NCBI GenBank assembly: GCA_019637355.1
Contig: JAHBVT010000001.1
Coordinates: forward strand, 2,759,192 to 2,823,191
From: Gemmatimonadaceae bacterium
GTDB taxonomy: Bacteria; Gemmatimonadota; Gemmatimonadetes; Gemmatimonadales; Gemmatimonadaceae
Reading direction: 5' to 3'
DNA length: 64,000 nucleotides
Shown here piece by piece: positions 34,359 to 43,077 of the stretch; position 1 is the first letter of the stretch, and each line of letters starts with the position of its first letter. Under the pieces are notes generated by a model. It did not search any database, was not told the origin of the DNA, and saw only the letters and a list, made by a program, of their open reading frames with translations. The translations under genes and the position numbers were made by a program.

Positions 34359-36776
34359 CTAGTCGACGACGACCCCGACCTGCACGGCGCGACCATCGCT
34401 CGGCCACACGCCCGGGCCCGGGTAGAACGCGGGGCGCTTGGTAAAGTATGCGCGGTCCAGCAGGTTCGTCACGCTGAAGCGCAGGCGGCTGCGTTCGGTC
34501 AGTCGCCACGACCCGTTGAGGTCGAGCACCGTGTGCTCCGGGACCAGGCCCAGTGCGCCGTTCGGTGTCGGCTGGCGCGTGTTGCGGGCGTCGGCGTACG
34601 AGGCCGAGGTGTGACTGACGAGCAGGGACAGCGACGAGCGCGGCCCGGCGCGTGTGACGCCGCTCCGTACGATGGCAACGGGCACTCCTTCCGCCCGACG
34701 CCCGACCACCGACTCGTTCGCTCCGCCTGCGGCGACCGTGCCCGTCACATAGCGCGCATCCATCAGCGAACCAGCCACGAAGCCACGGTAGGTCGCCCGC
34801 ATCGTCGCCGCCAGCAGGAGGTCCGCCGTCGCCTCGAGGCCGAGTGTCTGCGTGGCGCCGAGATTCGTCTTGAAGAGGTACGGCCCGTCGCCGTCGTCGC
34901 GCAGCACGCCCCCGATGCGATCACCGTAGCGCATCACGAAGACGCCCATATCGTAGCGCATCCGCGCCGCGTCGCCGCGCAGGCCGAGCTCGCCGGTCCA
35001 GCCTCGCGAGTCGCGCATCGCCGGATCCGTACGCTCGAGCGCGTTCTCCGGCAGGATGTCCTTCAGCAACATCGGACGATACGCCTCGCTCCATCCGCCG
35101 TAGAGTTCCGTGCGGTCGGAGATGCGAAACGACGTGCGCAGGCCGAACAACGGGAAATCGTGACGGACGCGCCGCGGGGTATCGGCGGGATCATAGTAGG
35201 CCAGTTGGCCCGTCATCGCGGTCTCTCCGAACTCGACGCGCAGGCCCGGTACGATGGTCCAGCGCGGGGTCAGCGACACGACCTCCTCGGCATACGCGCC
35301 GCCGGCGCGTGAGCGATACCGGAGATTGCGTCCGAACGGCCCCGACACCGCCAAGTCCCAGTCCGACCCGCGCGTGCCAGGCCCTTGTTGCCGACGGTGG
35401 AGGTCGTTCGCGGCCAAGGTCAGGCCGGAGGCCAGCGTCGCGGCACGCCCGAGCATTCGATGCTCGTGCACGACGCGCAGCTCGAACGTCCGGCTGTGGA
35501 AGTTGTCGATGTCCACCACGCGCGGCGCGTAGAGCCCGGTCACGCCATCGGGCTCGTCAGGCGTCGTGGCGAAACCGACGAAGAGCACCGACCCGCGCTC
35601 ACCGAACACACCCGACAGCTGCGCCGAAACGAACGTGCCCTCGCGCGGCGTCCACTCGGCGCGCAGGGAGGGCACGACGATCTCCGGACTGAACCAGTTG
35701 CGCTCGCGCGTCGCCGCGCGTGGGTCGTCCGCGAACATATCGTCCGTCAGCGGTCCGGGCACGCGGTGGCGGTACCAGCTCCGTCCAACCTGCCCGCGCA
35801 GGCGGAAGCGTGGCGTCGCGCGCCAGGTTGCCGCGACGTACTGCGCGTCGTATTCCGACTCGGCGCCTTGTCGGTAGCCGTTCGTCGAGCGCTTCGCGGC
35901 GTAGGCCTGGTAGTCCACGCGGCCGATGCGGCCACCGACCTCGCCGTACACGTTCGCGAGGCCGAAGGAGCCGGTCGTCGCCGAGCCACGAGTGGCCAGC
36001 GCTCGCGTGGTGTCAGGTGCACGCGTGACGTAGTTGAGCAGGCCGCCGAATTGCGAGCCGTACTGCAGTGCCGCAGTCCCGCGCACGAGTTGCACTTCTT
36101 CCATCGCCTCGAGCGGTGGACTGTAGTGACTCGCCGGATACCCGTACAGGTCCGAGTTGGTGACGACGCCGTCCTGCCGGACGTTGAACTCCCACGAGCG
36201 ATGCGGATCGAGTCCGCGCGTGGACACATTGGTCTGGTTGCCCGCTCCGTCCATATCATAGACGAGGATCCCCGGCACGCGCGCGAACACCTGGCGCGGC
36301 ACCTTCTCGGCGAGGTTCGCATCAGTGCCTTGGAGCGTGACGGCTTCGCTGCGCGCACCGGTCGTGACGATCGCACCGATGCGCTCCGGCGCCGGGCGGA
36401 CGGCGTCGGGCGGCGGACGTTCGACGATCTGCACGCCGGCGATGCTGCGGGCCATCGGCGCGAGGACGATTTCGATGGACAGCAGCGCGTCGGACACCGA
36501 CACGCTGCGGACCTCGAGACGGAATCCCGGCGTGCTCACCGTGAGCTCGTGTCGGCCCACGGGCACGCCGGCGATCTCGAACTGGCCGAGCGCGTCGCTG
36601 CGAGTGACGAGCGAGAGCGCACGCAGCTGCACTGTCGCGCCGGCGACGGGCGCACCGAGCGAATCCCGCACCGAGCCCCGGATGGTCGCTTGGGCCGAGG
36701 CGACGCCCGCGAGGGGCATCGAGAGCCCCAGTGCGGCGAGGGCCGGACGCAGTGCGAGGCGCGGGTGGTGTCGCAT
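34359..36776 (-). CDS. TonB-dependent receptor, FecA-like, with carboxypeptidase-regulatory domain
   Basis: An 805-residue outer-membrane receptor. Signal peptide L-A-A-L-G-L-S-M-P-L-A-G-V-A-S-A-Q, then a carboxypeptidase-regulatory-like beta sandwich (about 28-110: I-R-G-S-V-R-D-S-L-G-A-P-V-A-G-A-T-V). A plug follows (V-S-T-R-G-L-D-P-H-R-S and L-V-R-G-T-A-A-L-Q-Y-G-S-Q-F-G-G), then a 22-strand-type barrel. The end F-Y-P-G-P-G-V-W-P-S-D-G-R-A-V is typical of FecA-type ferric-dicitrate receptors. The FecR/FecI signalling N-domain is absent, so it should transport but not signal. The start is probably ATG 36776; the frame stays open to 36857. It lies 53 bp after nadB and directly upstream of the second receptor. 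Confidence 0.85.
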   Translation of the reverse strand: MRHHPRLALRPALAALGLSMPLAGVASAQATIRGSVRDSLGAPVAGATVQLRALSLVTRSDALGQFEIAGVPVGRHELTVSTPGFRLEVRSVSVSDALLSIEIVLAPMARSIAGVQIVERPPPDAVRPAPERIGAIVTTGARSEAVTLQGTDANLAEKVPRQVFARVPGILVYDMDGAGNQTNVSTRGLDPHRSWEFNVRQDGVVTNSDLYGYPASHYSPPLEAMEEVQLVRGTAALQYGSQFGGLLNYVTRAPDTTRALATRGSATTGSFGLANVYGEVGGRIGRVDYQAYAAKRSTNGYRQGAESEYDAQYVAATWRATPRFRLRGQVGRSWYRHRVPGPLTDDMFADDPRAATRERNWFSPEIVVPSLRAEWTPREGTFVSAQLSGVFGERGSVLFVGFATTPDEPDGVTGLYAPRVVDIDNFHSRTFELRVVHEHRMLGRAATLASGLTLAANDLHRRQQGPGTRGSDWDLAVSGPFGRNLRYRSRAGGAYAEEVVSLTPRWTIVPGLRVEFGETAMTGQLAYYDPADTPRRVRHDFPLFGLRTSFRISDRTELYGGWSEAYRPMLLKDILPENALERTDPAMRDSRGWTGELGLRGDAARMRYDMGVFVMRYGDRIGGVLRDDGDGPYLFKTNLGATQTLGLEATADLLLAATMRATYRGFVAGSLMDARYVTGTVAAGGANESVVGRRAEGVPVAIVRSGVTRAGPRSSLSLLVSHTSASYADARNTRQPTPNGALGLVPEHTVLDLNGSWRLTERSRLRFSVTNLLDRAYFTKRPAFYPGPGVWPSDGRAVQVGVVVD

Positions 36777-36829
36777 CAACGCATCTACGCAGCGTCCGCA
36801 CCGCAGCGTTGAGGTGCGACGAGACGCGG

Positions 36830-38341
36830 CTACCACTCGATGTGCCGTCCTTTCCACTTGTTCTTGGCCTTCGGAAAGTCGCTGCGGTAGTGCCCGCCGC
36901 GGGACTCGCGCCGCATCAGCGCCGAATCGACGATCAGCTTCGCGGTGTCCACCATATTGATCTCCTCGGTGGCACCCGCGGCGAGTCGGCTACGGATGGC
37001 ATCGAGCGCCTTGCGGGCCGTGCGCAAACCGGCCGCATTGCGGTCGATGCTCGCGTGGGCCCACATCACCGAGCGAATCTCGTCGGCGGCCACCTGCGCC
37101 GCACCGCGGTCACGTAGGCGGGCGACTTCCCAGGCCGTGGTGCGTGGCACCCGTGGCAGGCGCGGCTGGTTGACCATATCGCGCGCAACGCGCTCGGCGA
37201 ACACCAGCCCCTCAAGCAACGAGTTGGACGCGAGGCGATTGGCGCCGTGCACGCCGGTGCGCGAGACCTCGCCGCAGGCGTACAGGCGCTCGATCGATGA
37301 GCGACCCGCGAGATCGGTGACGATGCCGCCCATCATATAATGGGCGGCCGGCGTGACCGGGATGAGGTCGCGGCGAGGGTCGATGCCGCGCGCGACGCAG
37401 AGCTGCAGGATGCCGGGGAAGCGCCGCGCGAACGTCCGCGAGAGCGTGCGGGCATCGAGCCAGACGCGGCTGCCCGACTGCTGCACGCGAAAGATCTCGC
37501 GCGCGACGACGTCGCGCGGCGCCAGCTCGCCCAGCTTGTGCCGCTTGGGCATAAAGCGCTGGCCGCGATCGTTCACGAGGATCGCACCCTCGCCGCGCAC
37601 GGCCTCGGAGATCAGCGCCAGCGGGTTCTCGGGCGTGTCGAGCGCCGTGGGGTGGAACTGCACGAACTCCATATCGGCCAGCGTGGCACCGGCGCGGTGG
37701 GCGATCGCGTAGCCGTCGCCGGTGGCCACCAGCGGGTTGGTCGTGTGCCGGTAGAGCTGTCCGCAACCGCCAGTCGCGATGACCGTGGCGTCGGCGATGA
37801 TTTCCACCGCCTTGCCCGCGACGTTTGCGCGCACGCCGCAGCAGCGGCCACCGAGCACGATGAGGTCGAGCGCGCGCGCCGTCTCGAGCACCGTGATGTT
37901 TTTGCGCTCGCTGACACGATGGATCAGCGCGCGCGCCACCTCGGCACCGGTCTGGTCGCCCTTGGCGTGCACGATGCGCTTGCGCGAGTGCGCGGCTTCG
38001 CGGCCGAGCGTGAATCGCCCGCTGAGGTCGGTATCGAACTGCGCCCCGGCGTCGGCAAGCTCACGCACCCGCGCCGGACCCTCGGCGACGAGCACTTCGA
38101 CGGCCGCGGCGTCGCAGAGCGCGGCGCCGGCGGCGAGGGTGTCCTGCCGGTGCAGGTCCGGCGAATCCCCCGCCCCGAGCGCGGCGGCGATGCCCCCCTG
38201 CGCCCAGGCGGTGGCCGAATCGCGGAGCGTCCGCTTGGTGAGGACGACGACGTCGCCGTGGTCGGAGGCGCGCCAGGCCGTCTGCAGGCCTGCGATACCG
38301 GATCCGATGACGACGAAGCGCGTGCGAATCCGCTGCGCCAC
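36830..38341 (-). CDS. nadB: L-aspartate oxidase
   Basis: A 503-residue flavoenzyme that oxidises aspartate to iminoaspartate, the substrate of NadA. It has V-I-G-S-G-I-A-G-L (FAD fold), S-A-T-A-W-A-Q-G-G-I-A-A-A, H-A-K-G-D-Q-T-G, A-T-G-G-C-G-Q-L-Y, F-V-Q-F-H-P-T-A, S-E-A-V-R-G-E-G-A, A-A-H-Y-M-M-G-G-I and S-R-T-G-V-H-G-A-N-R-L-A-S-N-S-L-L-E. These separate it from succinate dehydrogenase flavoproteins. GTG 38341 starts 2 nt after the mlaD stop. The longer open frame to 39040 is a shadow and not a fusion. It lies 5.7 kb from nadA-nadC, in a different operon. Confidence 0.95.
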   Translation of the reverse strand: MAQRIRTRFVVIGSGIAGLQTAWRASDHGDVVVLTKRTLRDSATAWAQGGIAAALGAGDSPDLHRQDTLAAGAALCDAAAVEVLVAEGPARVRELADAGAQFDTDLSGRFTLGREAAHSRKRIVHAKGDQTGAEVARALIHRVSERKNITVLETARALDLIVLGGRCCGVRANVAGKAVEIIADATVIATGGCGQLYRHTTNPLVATGDGYAIAHRAGATLADMEFVQFHPTALDTPENPLALISEAVRGEGAILVNDRGQRFMPKRHKLGELAPRDVVAREIFRVQQSGSRVWLDARTLSRTFARRFPGILQLCVARGIDPRRDLIPVTPAAHYMMGGIVTDLAGRSSIERLYACGEVSRTGVHGANRLASNSLLEGLVFAERVARDMVNQPRLPRVPRTTAWEVARLRDRGAAQVAADEIRSVMWAHASIDRNAAGLRTARKALDAIRSRLAAGATEEINMVDTAKLIVDSALMRRESRGGHYRSDFPKAKNKWKGRHIEW

Positions 38342-38343
38342 GC

Positions 38344-39351
38344 CTAGAAGATGCTGAGGTTGATGTAGCGCTTGGGGTTGCGCCGGAAGTCGGCGATCAG
38401 CGTGCGCAGGTCCACGACCAAGGAGTCGGTATTGCGATAGAGCGAGGGATCGTTGACCAGCAGGCCGATGGAGCCTTCGCCGCGCTCGATGCGGCCGAGC
38501 AGGGTGTCGGCCTTGCCCAAGGCCCCGCGCAGCGAGGCTTCGGAGCGCTCGAGCGACATCGACATCACGGCGAGGCGTTCGCTGACGCCGCGCAGGTTCA
38601 CGGCGGCCTGCTGGGTCTCGCTGATGATGCGCTCGACTTCGCCGCGCGACGTCGCGGAGTCCAGCCGCGAGATGCTGCGCTGGAAGGCCAGCATCCCCGC
38701 CGAGAGCTCGCGCGCACCGACCTGCACGTTGGCCGCCACCGAGTCCAGGTTGCGCGATTGCGTGCGTACCGTCTGGGTCAGCTGCGTAGACATCGTGTTG
38801 AAGTTGCGGATCGTGCTGCGGATCTCGCGGGCGGCGCTGTCGTCGAAGGCCACACGCACGCGCTCGGCCACCGACGCGACGTTGCCGGCGATGCCGCCTG
38901 CCACCGAGGTGAGCTGCGCGATGTCCGGCAGCACGGCGCCCGGCAGCGTGGCCGGCGGCGCACCGATCGTGTCGTCGAGCTGCAGCAAGACTTCGCGCAC
39001 GGCTGGCACCGCCGCGCGCCGCGTGATGACCGCCTGCCACTCGCCGAACAGCGTGGCCGCCTGGATGAGCACGACCGGGTCGTCCGGCATCTGGATGCCT
39101 TCGTTGAGCCTCATCTCGGCCTGCACCCAGTTGCCCGCGACGAGCGAGATGCGCTCGATGCGGCCCGCGCTCACGCCGCGGATCACCACGCTGTTGCCGA
39201 CCTGCATATTGCCGACGTCGCGGAAGCGTGCGCTCACCGTCGTGCGCTTCCCGAAGTCGGCCTGCTGGAGGTACATCGTGCCGGCGATGAGGACGATCAT
39301 CGTCAGGAGCACGACGAGTCCCACCAGCCAGTCGTTCTTCCGCTTGCTCAT
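38344..39351 (-). CDS. mlaD: MlaD/MCE-domain lipid-transport protein
   Basis: A 335-residue protein with one N-terminal membrane anchor (W-L-V-G-L-V-V-L-L-T-M-I-V-L-I-A-G), then an MCE domain (about 35-115: V-S-A-R-F-R-D-V-G-N-M-Q-V-G-N-S-V-V-I-R-G-V-S-A-G-R-I). A long coiled, helical C-terminal part follows (I-R-N-F-N-T-M-S-T-Q-L-T-Q-T-V), with the end L-V-N-D-P-S-L-Y-R-N. MCE proteins form hexameric rings or tubes that carry phospholipid across the periplasm. The long helical tail is like MlaD relatives that form a needle. ATG 39351 overlaps the mlaE stop as ATGA. Confidence 0.85.
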   Translation of the reverse strand: MSKRKNDWLVGLVVLLTMIVLIAGTMYLQQADFGKRTTVSARFRDVGNMQVGNSVVIRGVSAGRIERISLVAGNWVQAEMRLNEGIQMPDDPVVLIQAATLFGEWQAVITRRAAVPAVREVLLQLDDTIGAPPATLPGAVLPDIAQLTSVAGGIAGNVASVAERVRVAFDDSAAREIRSTIRNFNTMSTQLTQTVRTQSRNLDSVAANVQVGARELSAGMLAFQRSISRLDSATSRGEVERIISETQQAAVNLRGVSERLAVMSMSLERSEASLRGALGKADTLLGRIERGEGSIGLLVNDPSLYRNTDSLVVDLRTLIADFRRNPKRYINLSIF

Positions 39352-40124
39352 TGCGCTCTCCCCAGAAGCCACACCATCGCCCAGAACGCGTCGAGGACCA
39401 AGATCATCACGCAGGACTGCACCACCGCCTTCGTCGCCGCCCCGCCCACGCCCTGCGCGCCCCCGCGCGTGCGCAGGCCCGCCGCACTCGCCAGGATCGT
39501 CACCGCAAACCCGAAGCTCGCCGCCTTGACGAGTCCGTAGCGCACATCGAAGACATCGAAGAACAATCGCACGCCCTTCAGGAACTCGGGCGTCGAAAGG
39601 CCCAGCAACAGCAACGACGACATCCATCCCGCGACCATCCCGACCGCCATCGCCGCCCCCACCACCACCGGGAACATCAGGATGCCGGCCAGTACCCGGG
39701 GGACGACGAGGTACGCCACCGGGTCATACCCGAGCGTCTCCAGCGCATCGACTTGCTCGGTGACGCGCATCGTGCCGATCTCGGCGGCGATGTTGGCACC
39801 GACCCGACCCGCCAGCGCCAGGCCCGTGAGCACCGGCGCGAGCTCCATCATTATGGTCTTCTGCACCAACGTGCCGACGAGGTAGCGCGGCACCGCGCCG
39901 GTGAAGCTGTAGCTCGCGAGCAACGCGAGCACGATGCCCGTGAAGCCCGCGATGAGCATCCCGATGGGCAGGGAATCGACGCCGAGCTGCTTGGCCTGCT
40001 GGCCGAAGTTGGCGCCCCAGGTCTTGACGTCGCGAAGCGCGCGGGCCGACTCCGCCGTCAGTCGGCTCGCCGTCCCGATCGTTCCCAGCCCCATCCGGAG
40101 GCCTCGGCCGATAGTCTCTAACAC
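39348..40124 (-). CDS. mlaE: MlaE-family ABC transporter permease
   Basis: A 258-residue inner-membrane protein with five or six hydrophobic segments. The MlaE signature is clear: G-V-D-S-L-P-I-G-M-L-I-A-G-F-T-G-I-V, M-M-E-L-A-P-V-L-T-G-L-A-L-A-G-R-V-G-A-N-I-A-A-E-I-G-T-M with E-Q-V-D-A-L-E-T-L-G-Y-D-P, and G-L-V-K-A-A-S-F-G. It forms the channel of a lipid ABC transporter with MlaD. The ATPase gene mlaF, normally adjacent, is not in the window. The start is GTG 40124. The order mlaE-mlaD-nadB is tightly packed. Confidence 0.9.
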   Translation of the reverse strand: MLETIGRGLRMGLGTIGTASRLTAESARALRDVKTWGANFGQQAKQLGVDSLPIGMLIAGFTGIVLALLASYSFTGAVPRYLVGTLVQKTIMMELAPVLTGLALAGRVGANIAAEIGTMRVTEQVDALETLGYDPVAYLVVPRVLAGILMFPVVVGAAMAVGMVAGWMSSLLLLGLSTPEFLKGVRLFFDVFDVRYGLVKAASFGFAVTILASAAGLRTRGGAQGVGGAATKAVVQSCVMILVLDAFWAMVWLLGRAQ

Positions 40125-40289
40125 GACCGGAAGTTACCGCCGCAGCCCCGAGCGCCCATAGGCACCCGGCCGAACGGGTACCGAACCCCGATGGGGCGGT
40201 GGTAGGGGGTTAGTTTACTGGTCGCCTTTGGGCCGATTGCCCGGGCGAGGCTCCAACCGGAAGGGAACCTGGGCAAGCTCGTCGTCCTG

Positions 40290-41504
40290 ATGGTCACGGC
40301 GTTCGTGGATATGGTGGGGCTCCTGATGGTGCTCCCCCTGCTCCCGTTCTACGCGCAGCGCTTCGTCGGCCACGGACCGTTCTGGAGCGCGCTGAACGCC
40401 GTCGGGATGGGTGGCGAAGGCACTGTCATCGCGATCTTGGTCTCGAGCTTCGCGATCGCGCAGTTGGCCAGCGCACCGCTGTGGGGCCGCGTCTCCGACC
40501 GCTACGGTCGCCGCCCCGCCCTGCTGATTGGCCTCGCGAGCTCGGGAGTGGCGTACATCGTCTTCGCCTTCGCCGGCTCGCTCGAGTTGCTGCTGCTCTC
40601 GCGCATCGTGCAGGGCGCCGGCGGCGGCACCGTCGGCGTGATTCAAGCCTACGTGGCCGACGCGACCGAGCCCAAGGACCGCGCCAAGGCGCTGGGCTGG
40701 CTCTCGGCGGCGACCAACGCCGGCGTGGCCCTGGGTCCGGCGATCGGCTCGTTCGCGGCGCGCATCGGCACCGAATGGCCCGGCCTCGTGGCGGCGATGA
40801 TCACGCTCGTGAACGTCGGCTTCGCGTGGAAGTACCTCACCGAGAGCAACGAGCACGCCGGCGTGAAGACGGCGGACCGGCCGAAGATTTCCGGCTCGCG
40901 CGAGACGCTGCTGCGCGTCACGACGCATCCGGGCCTGCCGGCGAGCCGCCTGATCTGGATCTACGCCATCGGGATGGGCGCCTTCCACGGGATGAACGCC
41001 ATCCTGGCGCTGTTCCTCAATGCGCAGTTCGGCATCGACGCGACCAACATCGGCTGGGTGTTCGTGTATATCGGCGTACTCTCGGTGTTCACGCGCGCGG
41101 TGCTGCTCGGCCCCTTGGTGGACCGCTTCCGCGAGCCGCGCCTGGCGCGCTACGGCGGCACGCTGCTGGCGCTGGGGATGGCGGCACTGCCGTTCACGAC
41201 CAACTACCCGACGCTGGCCTTGGCGATCCTGCTCGTGCCGCTCGGCACGGCGTTCACGTTCCCCTGTGTGACCGGGATGCTCTCGCAGGTGATCCCCAAC
41301 CACGAGCGCGGGCTGTATATGGGCGTGCAGCAGACCTTCGGCGGCATCACGCGCGTGATCGGTCCGCTGTGGGCGGGCTTCGCGTTCGATTACCTCGGGA
41401 AGGGTGTGCCGTTCTGGACCGGCGCGGGGCTCGCGGCGTTCACCGTATTCCTCGGTATCGGGATAGAGAAGCATATCCCGGGGCATCAGCGGGTGGCGGC
41501 TTAA
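40290..41504 (+). CDS. MFS transporter (drug/metabolite efflux type)
   Basis: A 404-residue protein with about twelve membrane segments of the major facilitator superfamily. The loop 2-3 signature is G-R-V-S-D-R-Y-G-R-R-P-A-L-L-I-G, and the motif-C-like stretch G-P-A-I-G-S-F-A-A-R-I-G follows. It resembles TetA/multidrug 12-TM transporters; the substrate is unknown. The start is uncertain. From ATG 40290 the first helix begins at once. An in-frame CTG at 40269 (L-G-K-L-V-V-L) preceded by GGAAGGGAA would give a more usual N-terminus. It is divergent from mlaE across 165 bp with no other feature and is followed by the large palindrome. Confidence 0.8.
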   Translation: MVTAFVDMVGLLMVLPLLPFYAQRFVGHGPFWSALNAVGMGGEGTVIAILVSSFAIAQLASAPLWGRVSDRYGRRPALLIGLASSGVAYIVFAFAGSLELLLLSRIVQGAGGGTVGVIQAYVADATEPKDRAKALGWLSAATNAGVALGPAIGSFAARIGTEWPGLVAAMITLVNVGFAWKYLTESNEHAGVKTADRPKISGSRETLLRVTTHPGLPASRLIWIYAIGMGAFHGMNAILALFLNAQFGIDATNIGWVFVYIGVLSVFTRAVLLGPLVDRFREPRLARYGGTLLALGMAALPFTTNYPTLALAILLVPLGTAFTFPCVTGMLSQVIPNHERGLYMGVQQTFGGITRVIGPLWAGFAFDYLGKGVPFWTGAGLAAFTVFLGIGIEKHIPGHQRVAA

Positions 41505-41510
41505 CGGCTG

Positions 41511-41738
41511 TTCACCACAGAGGACACAGAGAACTACAACGGCGAACTGCTTTTTGAACGCAGAGACTCAGAGTTCGCAGAGAACTACAACTGCTGTTTG
41601 GGGGGCTCGAGCCGAAGCATCGGTTCGAGCCCCCAAGAAATTGCAGTTGCCGTTGCGGTCGCTGTTCTCTGCGCACTCTGCGTCTCTGCGTTAGGCAGCA
41701 GTGGCAGTTCTCTGTGTCCTCTGTGCCCTCTGTGGTGA
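41511..41738. repeat. 228-bp nested inverted repeat with ACAGAGGACACAGAG-type arms
   Basis: The outer arms 41511-41533 and 41707-41738 are complementary apart from one 9-bp unit missing on the left. The second tier runs from about 41555-41592 and 41642-41692 (units of CGCAGAGACTCAGAG and CTCTGCGTCTCTGCG). The centre is a near-perfect 18-bp stem around 41597-41636. It fills nearly the whole gap between the convergent MFS and ndh genes. Arms of CAGAG repeats are, to my knowledge, a widespread intergenic motif in several phyla. It could fold into one long hairpin in either transcript. Confidence 0.85.
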
Positions 41739-41739
41739 G

Positions 41740-43077
41740 TTAGGACCCAGCCCGCGCGTGGAACTCCCCGGTGCGCCCCTGCGTCGCCGGGTGCCGTGAC
41801 ATCGACGCATCCTCGGTCTCGGTGATCAACCGCACCCCGCGTTCGAAGAAGATGTAGTTGTACGCCCACTGCAGCAGCACGCTGATGCGATTGCGGAAGC
41901 CGACGAGGTAGGCGATGTGCACGAAGAGCCACAGGAACCACGCGAGGTAGCCCCGGAACTGCAGCTTGCCATCGAAGAAGCTCGCCACCGCCTTGTGGCG
42001 CCCGATGGTCGCGAGGTCGCCCTTGTTGAAGTAGCCGAACGGCTCGGCCGCCTGCCCCTCGAGGTGTCGCAGCACATTCCGCGCCGCCCACTTGCCCATC
42101 TGGTTGGCCGCCGGCGCCACGCCGGGCACCCAGCGTCCGTCCGGCTGCTTCACCGCCGCCGCGTCACCGATCACGAACACACGCGGATCGTCCGGCAGCG
42201 ACAGCGACTGGTCCACCAGCACGCGGCCCACGCGATCCAGCGGTGCCTCCAGGGCCTTCGCCAACGGCGAGGCGGCGTTGCCCGCGGCCCAGAACACCGA
42301 CTGCGTCGGGATGAACTCGTCACCGATGCTCACGCCCTGTTCGGTGATGTCGGTGACCAAGGTGTTCACGCGCACCTCGACGCCGAGCTTCGTGAGGTCG
42401 CGTGCGGCCCGTTCGGAGAGCCGTTCGGGAAACGCGGGCAGGATGCGCGGGCCACCCTCGAGCAGCAGCACGCGCACCAGCGAGGTGTCGATGCGCCGGA
42501 AGTCCGGCCGGAACGCCACGCGGCACATCTCCGGCAGCACGCCGGCCAGTTCCACGCCGGTCGGACCGCCGCCAACGATCGCGAACGTCAGCAACGCCCG
42601 CCGCGCCGCTTCGTCCTCCTCCCACTCGGCGCGCTCGAAGGCCAGCAGGAAGCGCTTGCGGATGCGGCGCGCGTCCTCGACGCTCTTGAGGCCCGGGGCC
42701 CAGCGCTCCCATCCGTCGTTGCCGAAGTACGAATGCCGCGTGCCCGGCGCGACGATCAAGTAGTCATAGTGGATCGGGTCAGGCTCGCCCTTCACGCGGA
42801 TGGCGCGGTTGCGGCGCTCGATCGTCTCCACCGTGCCGAGCAATGTCGTGACGTTGCGCTGGTCGCGCAGGATCCAGCGGATCGGCGCGGTGATGTCGCT
42901 GGGCGCCAGCGCCGTCGTTGCCACTTGGTAGAGCAGCGGCTGGAACAGGTGATGGTTGGTGCGATCGATCAGCAGGATCTCGAGGTCGCGGCGTTTGGCC
43001 AGCGCACGCGCCGCGCTGAGGCCGCCGAAACCACCCCCGATGATGACCACGCGGGTCTTCGGCTTGCCCGCGCTCAT
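41740..43077 (-). CDS. ndh: Type II NADH dehydrogenase (NDH-2)
   Basis: A 445-residue peripheral flavoprotein that passes electrons from NADH to quinone without pumping protons. Two dinucleotide folds are seen: V-V-I-I-G-G-G-F-G-G-L-S-A-A at about 9-22 (FAD) and F-A-I-V-G-G-G-P-T-G-V-E-L-A-G at about 168-182 (NADH). Also N-H-H-L-F-Q-P-L-L-Y-Q-V-A, F-V-I-G-D-A-A and the C-terminal amphipathic region with F-L-W-L-F-V-H-I-A-Y-L-V-G-F-R-N-R, which touches the membrane. Its ATG overlaps the PIG-L stop. It is the last gene of a run starting at the cupredoxin gene, and so is placed to feed the quinone pool used by CydAB. Confidence 0.93.
   Translation of the reverse strand: MSAGKPKTRVVIIGGGFGGLSAARALAKRRDLEILLIDRTNHHLFQPLLYQVATTALAPSDITAPIRWILRDQRNVTTLLGTVETIERRNRAIRVKGEPDPIHYDYLIVAPGTRHSYFGNDGWERWAPGLKSVEDARRIRKRFLLAFERAEWEEDEAARRALLTFAIVGGGPTGVELAGVLPEMCRVAFRPDFRRIDTSLVRVLLLEGGPRILPAFPERLSERAARDLTKLGVEVRVNTLVTDITEQGVSIGDEFIPTQSVFWAAGNAASPLAKALEAPLDRVGRVLVDQSLSLPDDPRVFVIGDAAAVKQPDGRWVPGVAPAANQMGKWAARNVLRHLEGQAAEPFGYFNKGDLATIGRHKAVASFFDGKLQFRGYLAWFLWLFVHIAYLVGFRNRISVLLQWAYNYIFFERGVRLITETEDASMSRHPATQGRTGEFHARAGS

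Noticed and set aside
36830-39040. An apparent 736-residue fusion of extra N-terminal sequence to NadB
   Set aside because: The extra part lies antisense-like within the mlaD coding region in another frame and is Arg-rich; NadB has a good GTG start 2 nt after the mlaD stop.
41585-42091. A 168-codon minus-strand frame reaching into the palindrome
   Set aside because: It is a shifted frame of ndh that runs through the repeat, with no domain.
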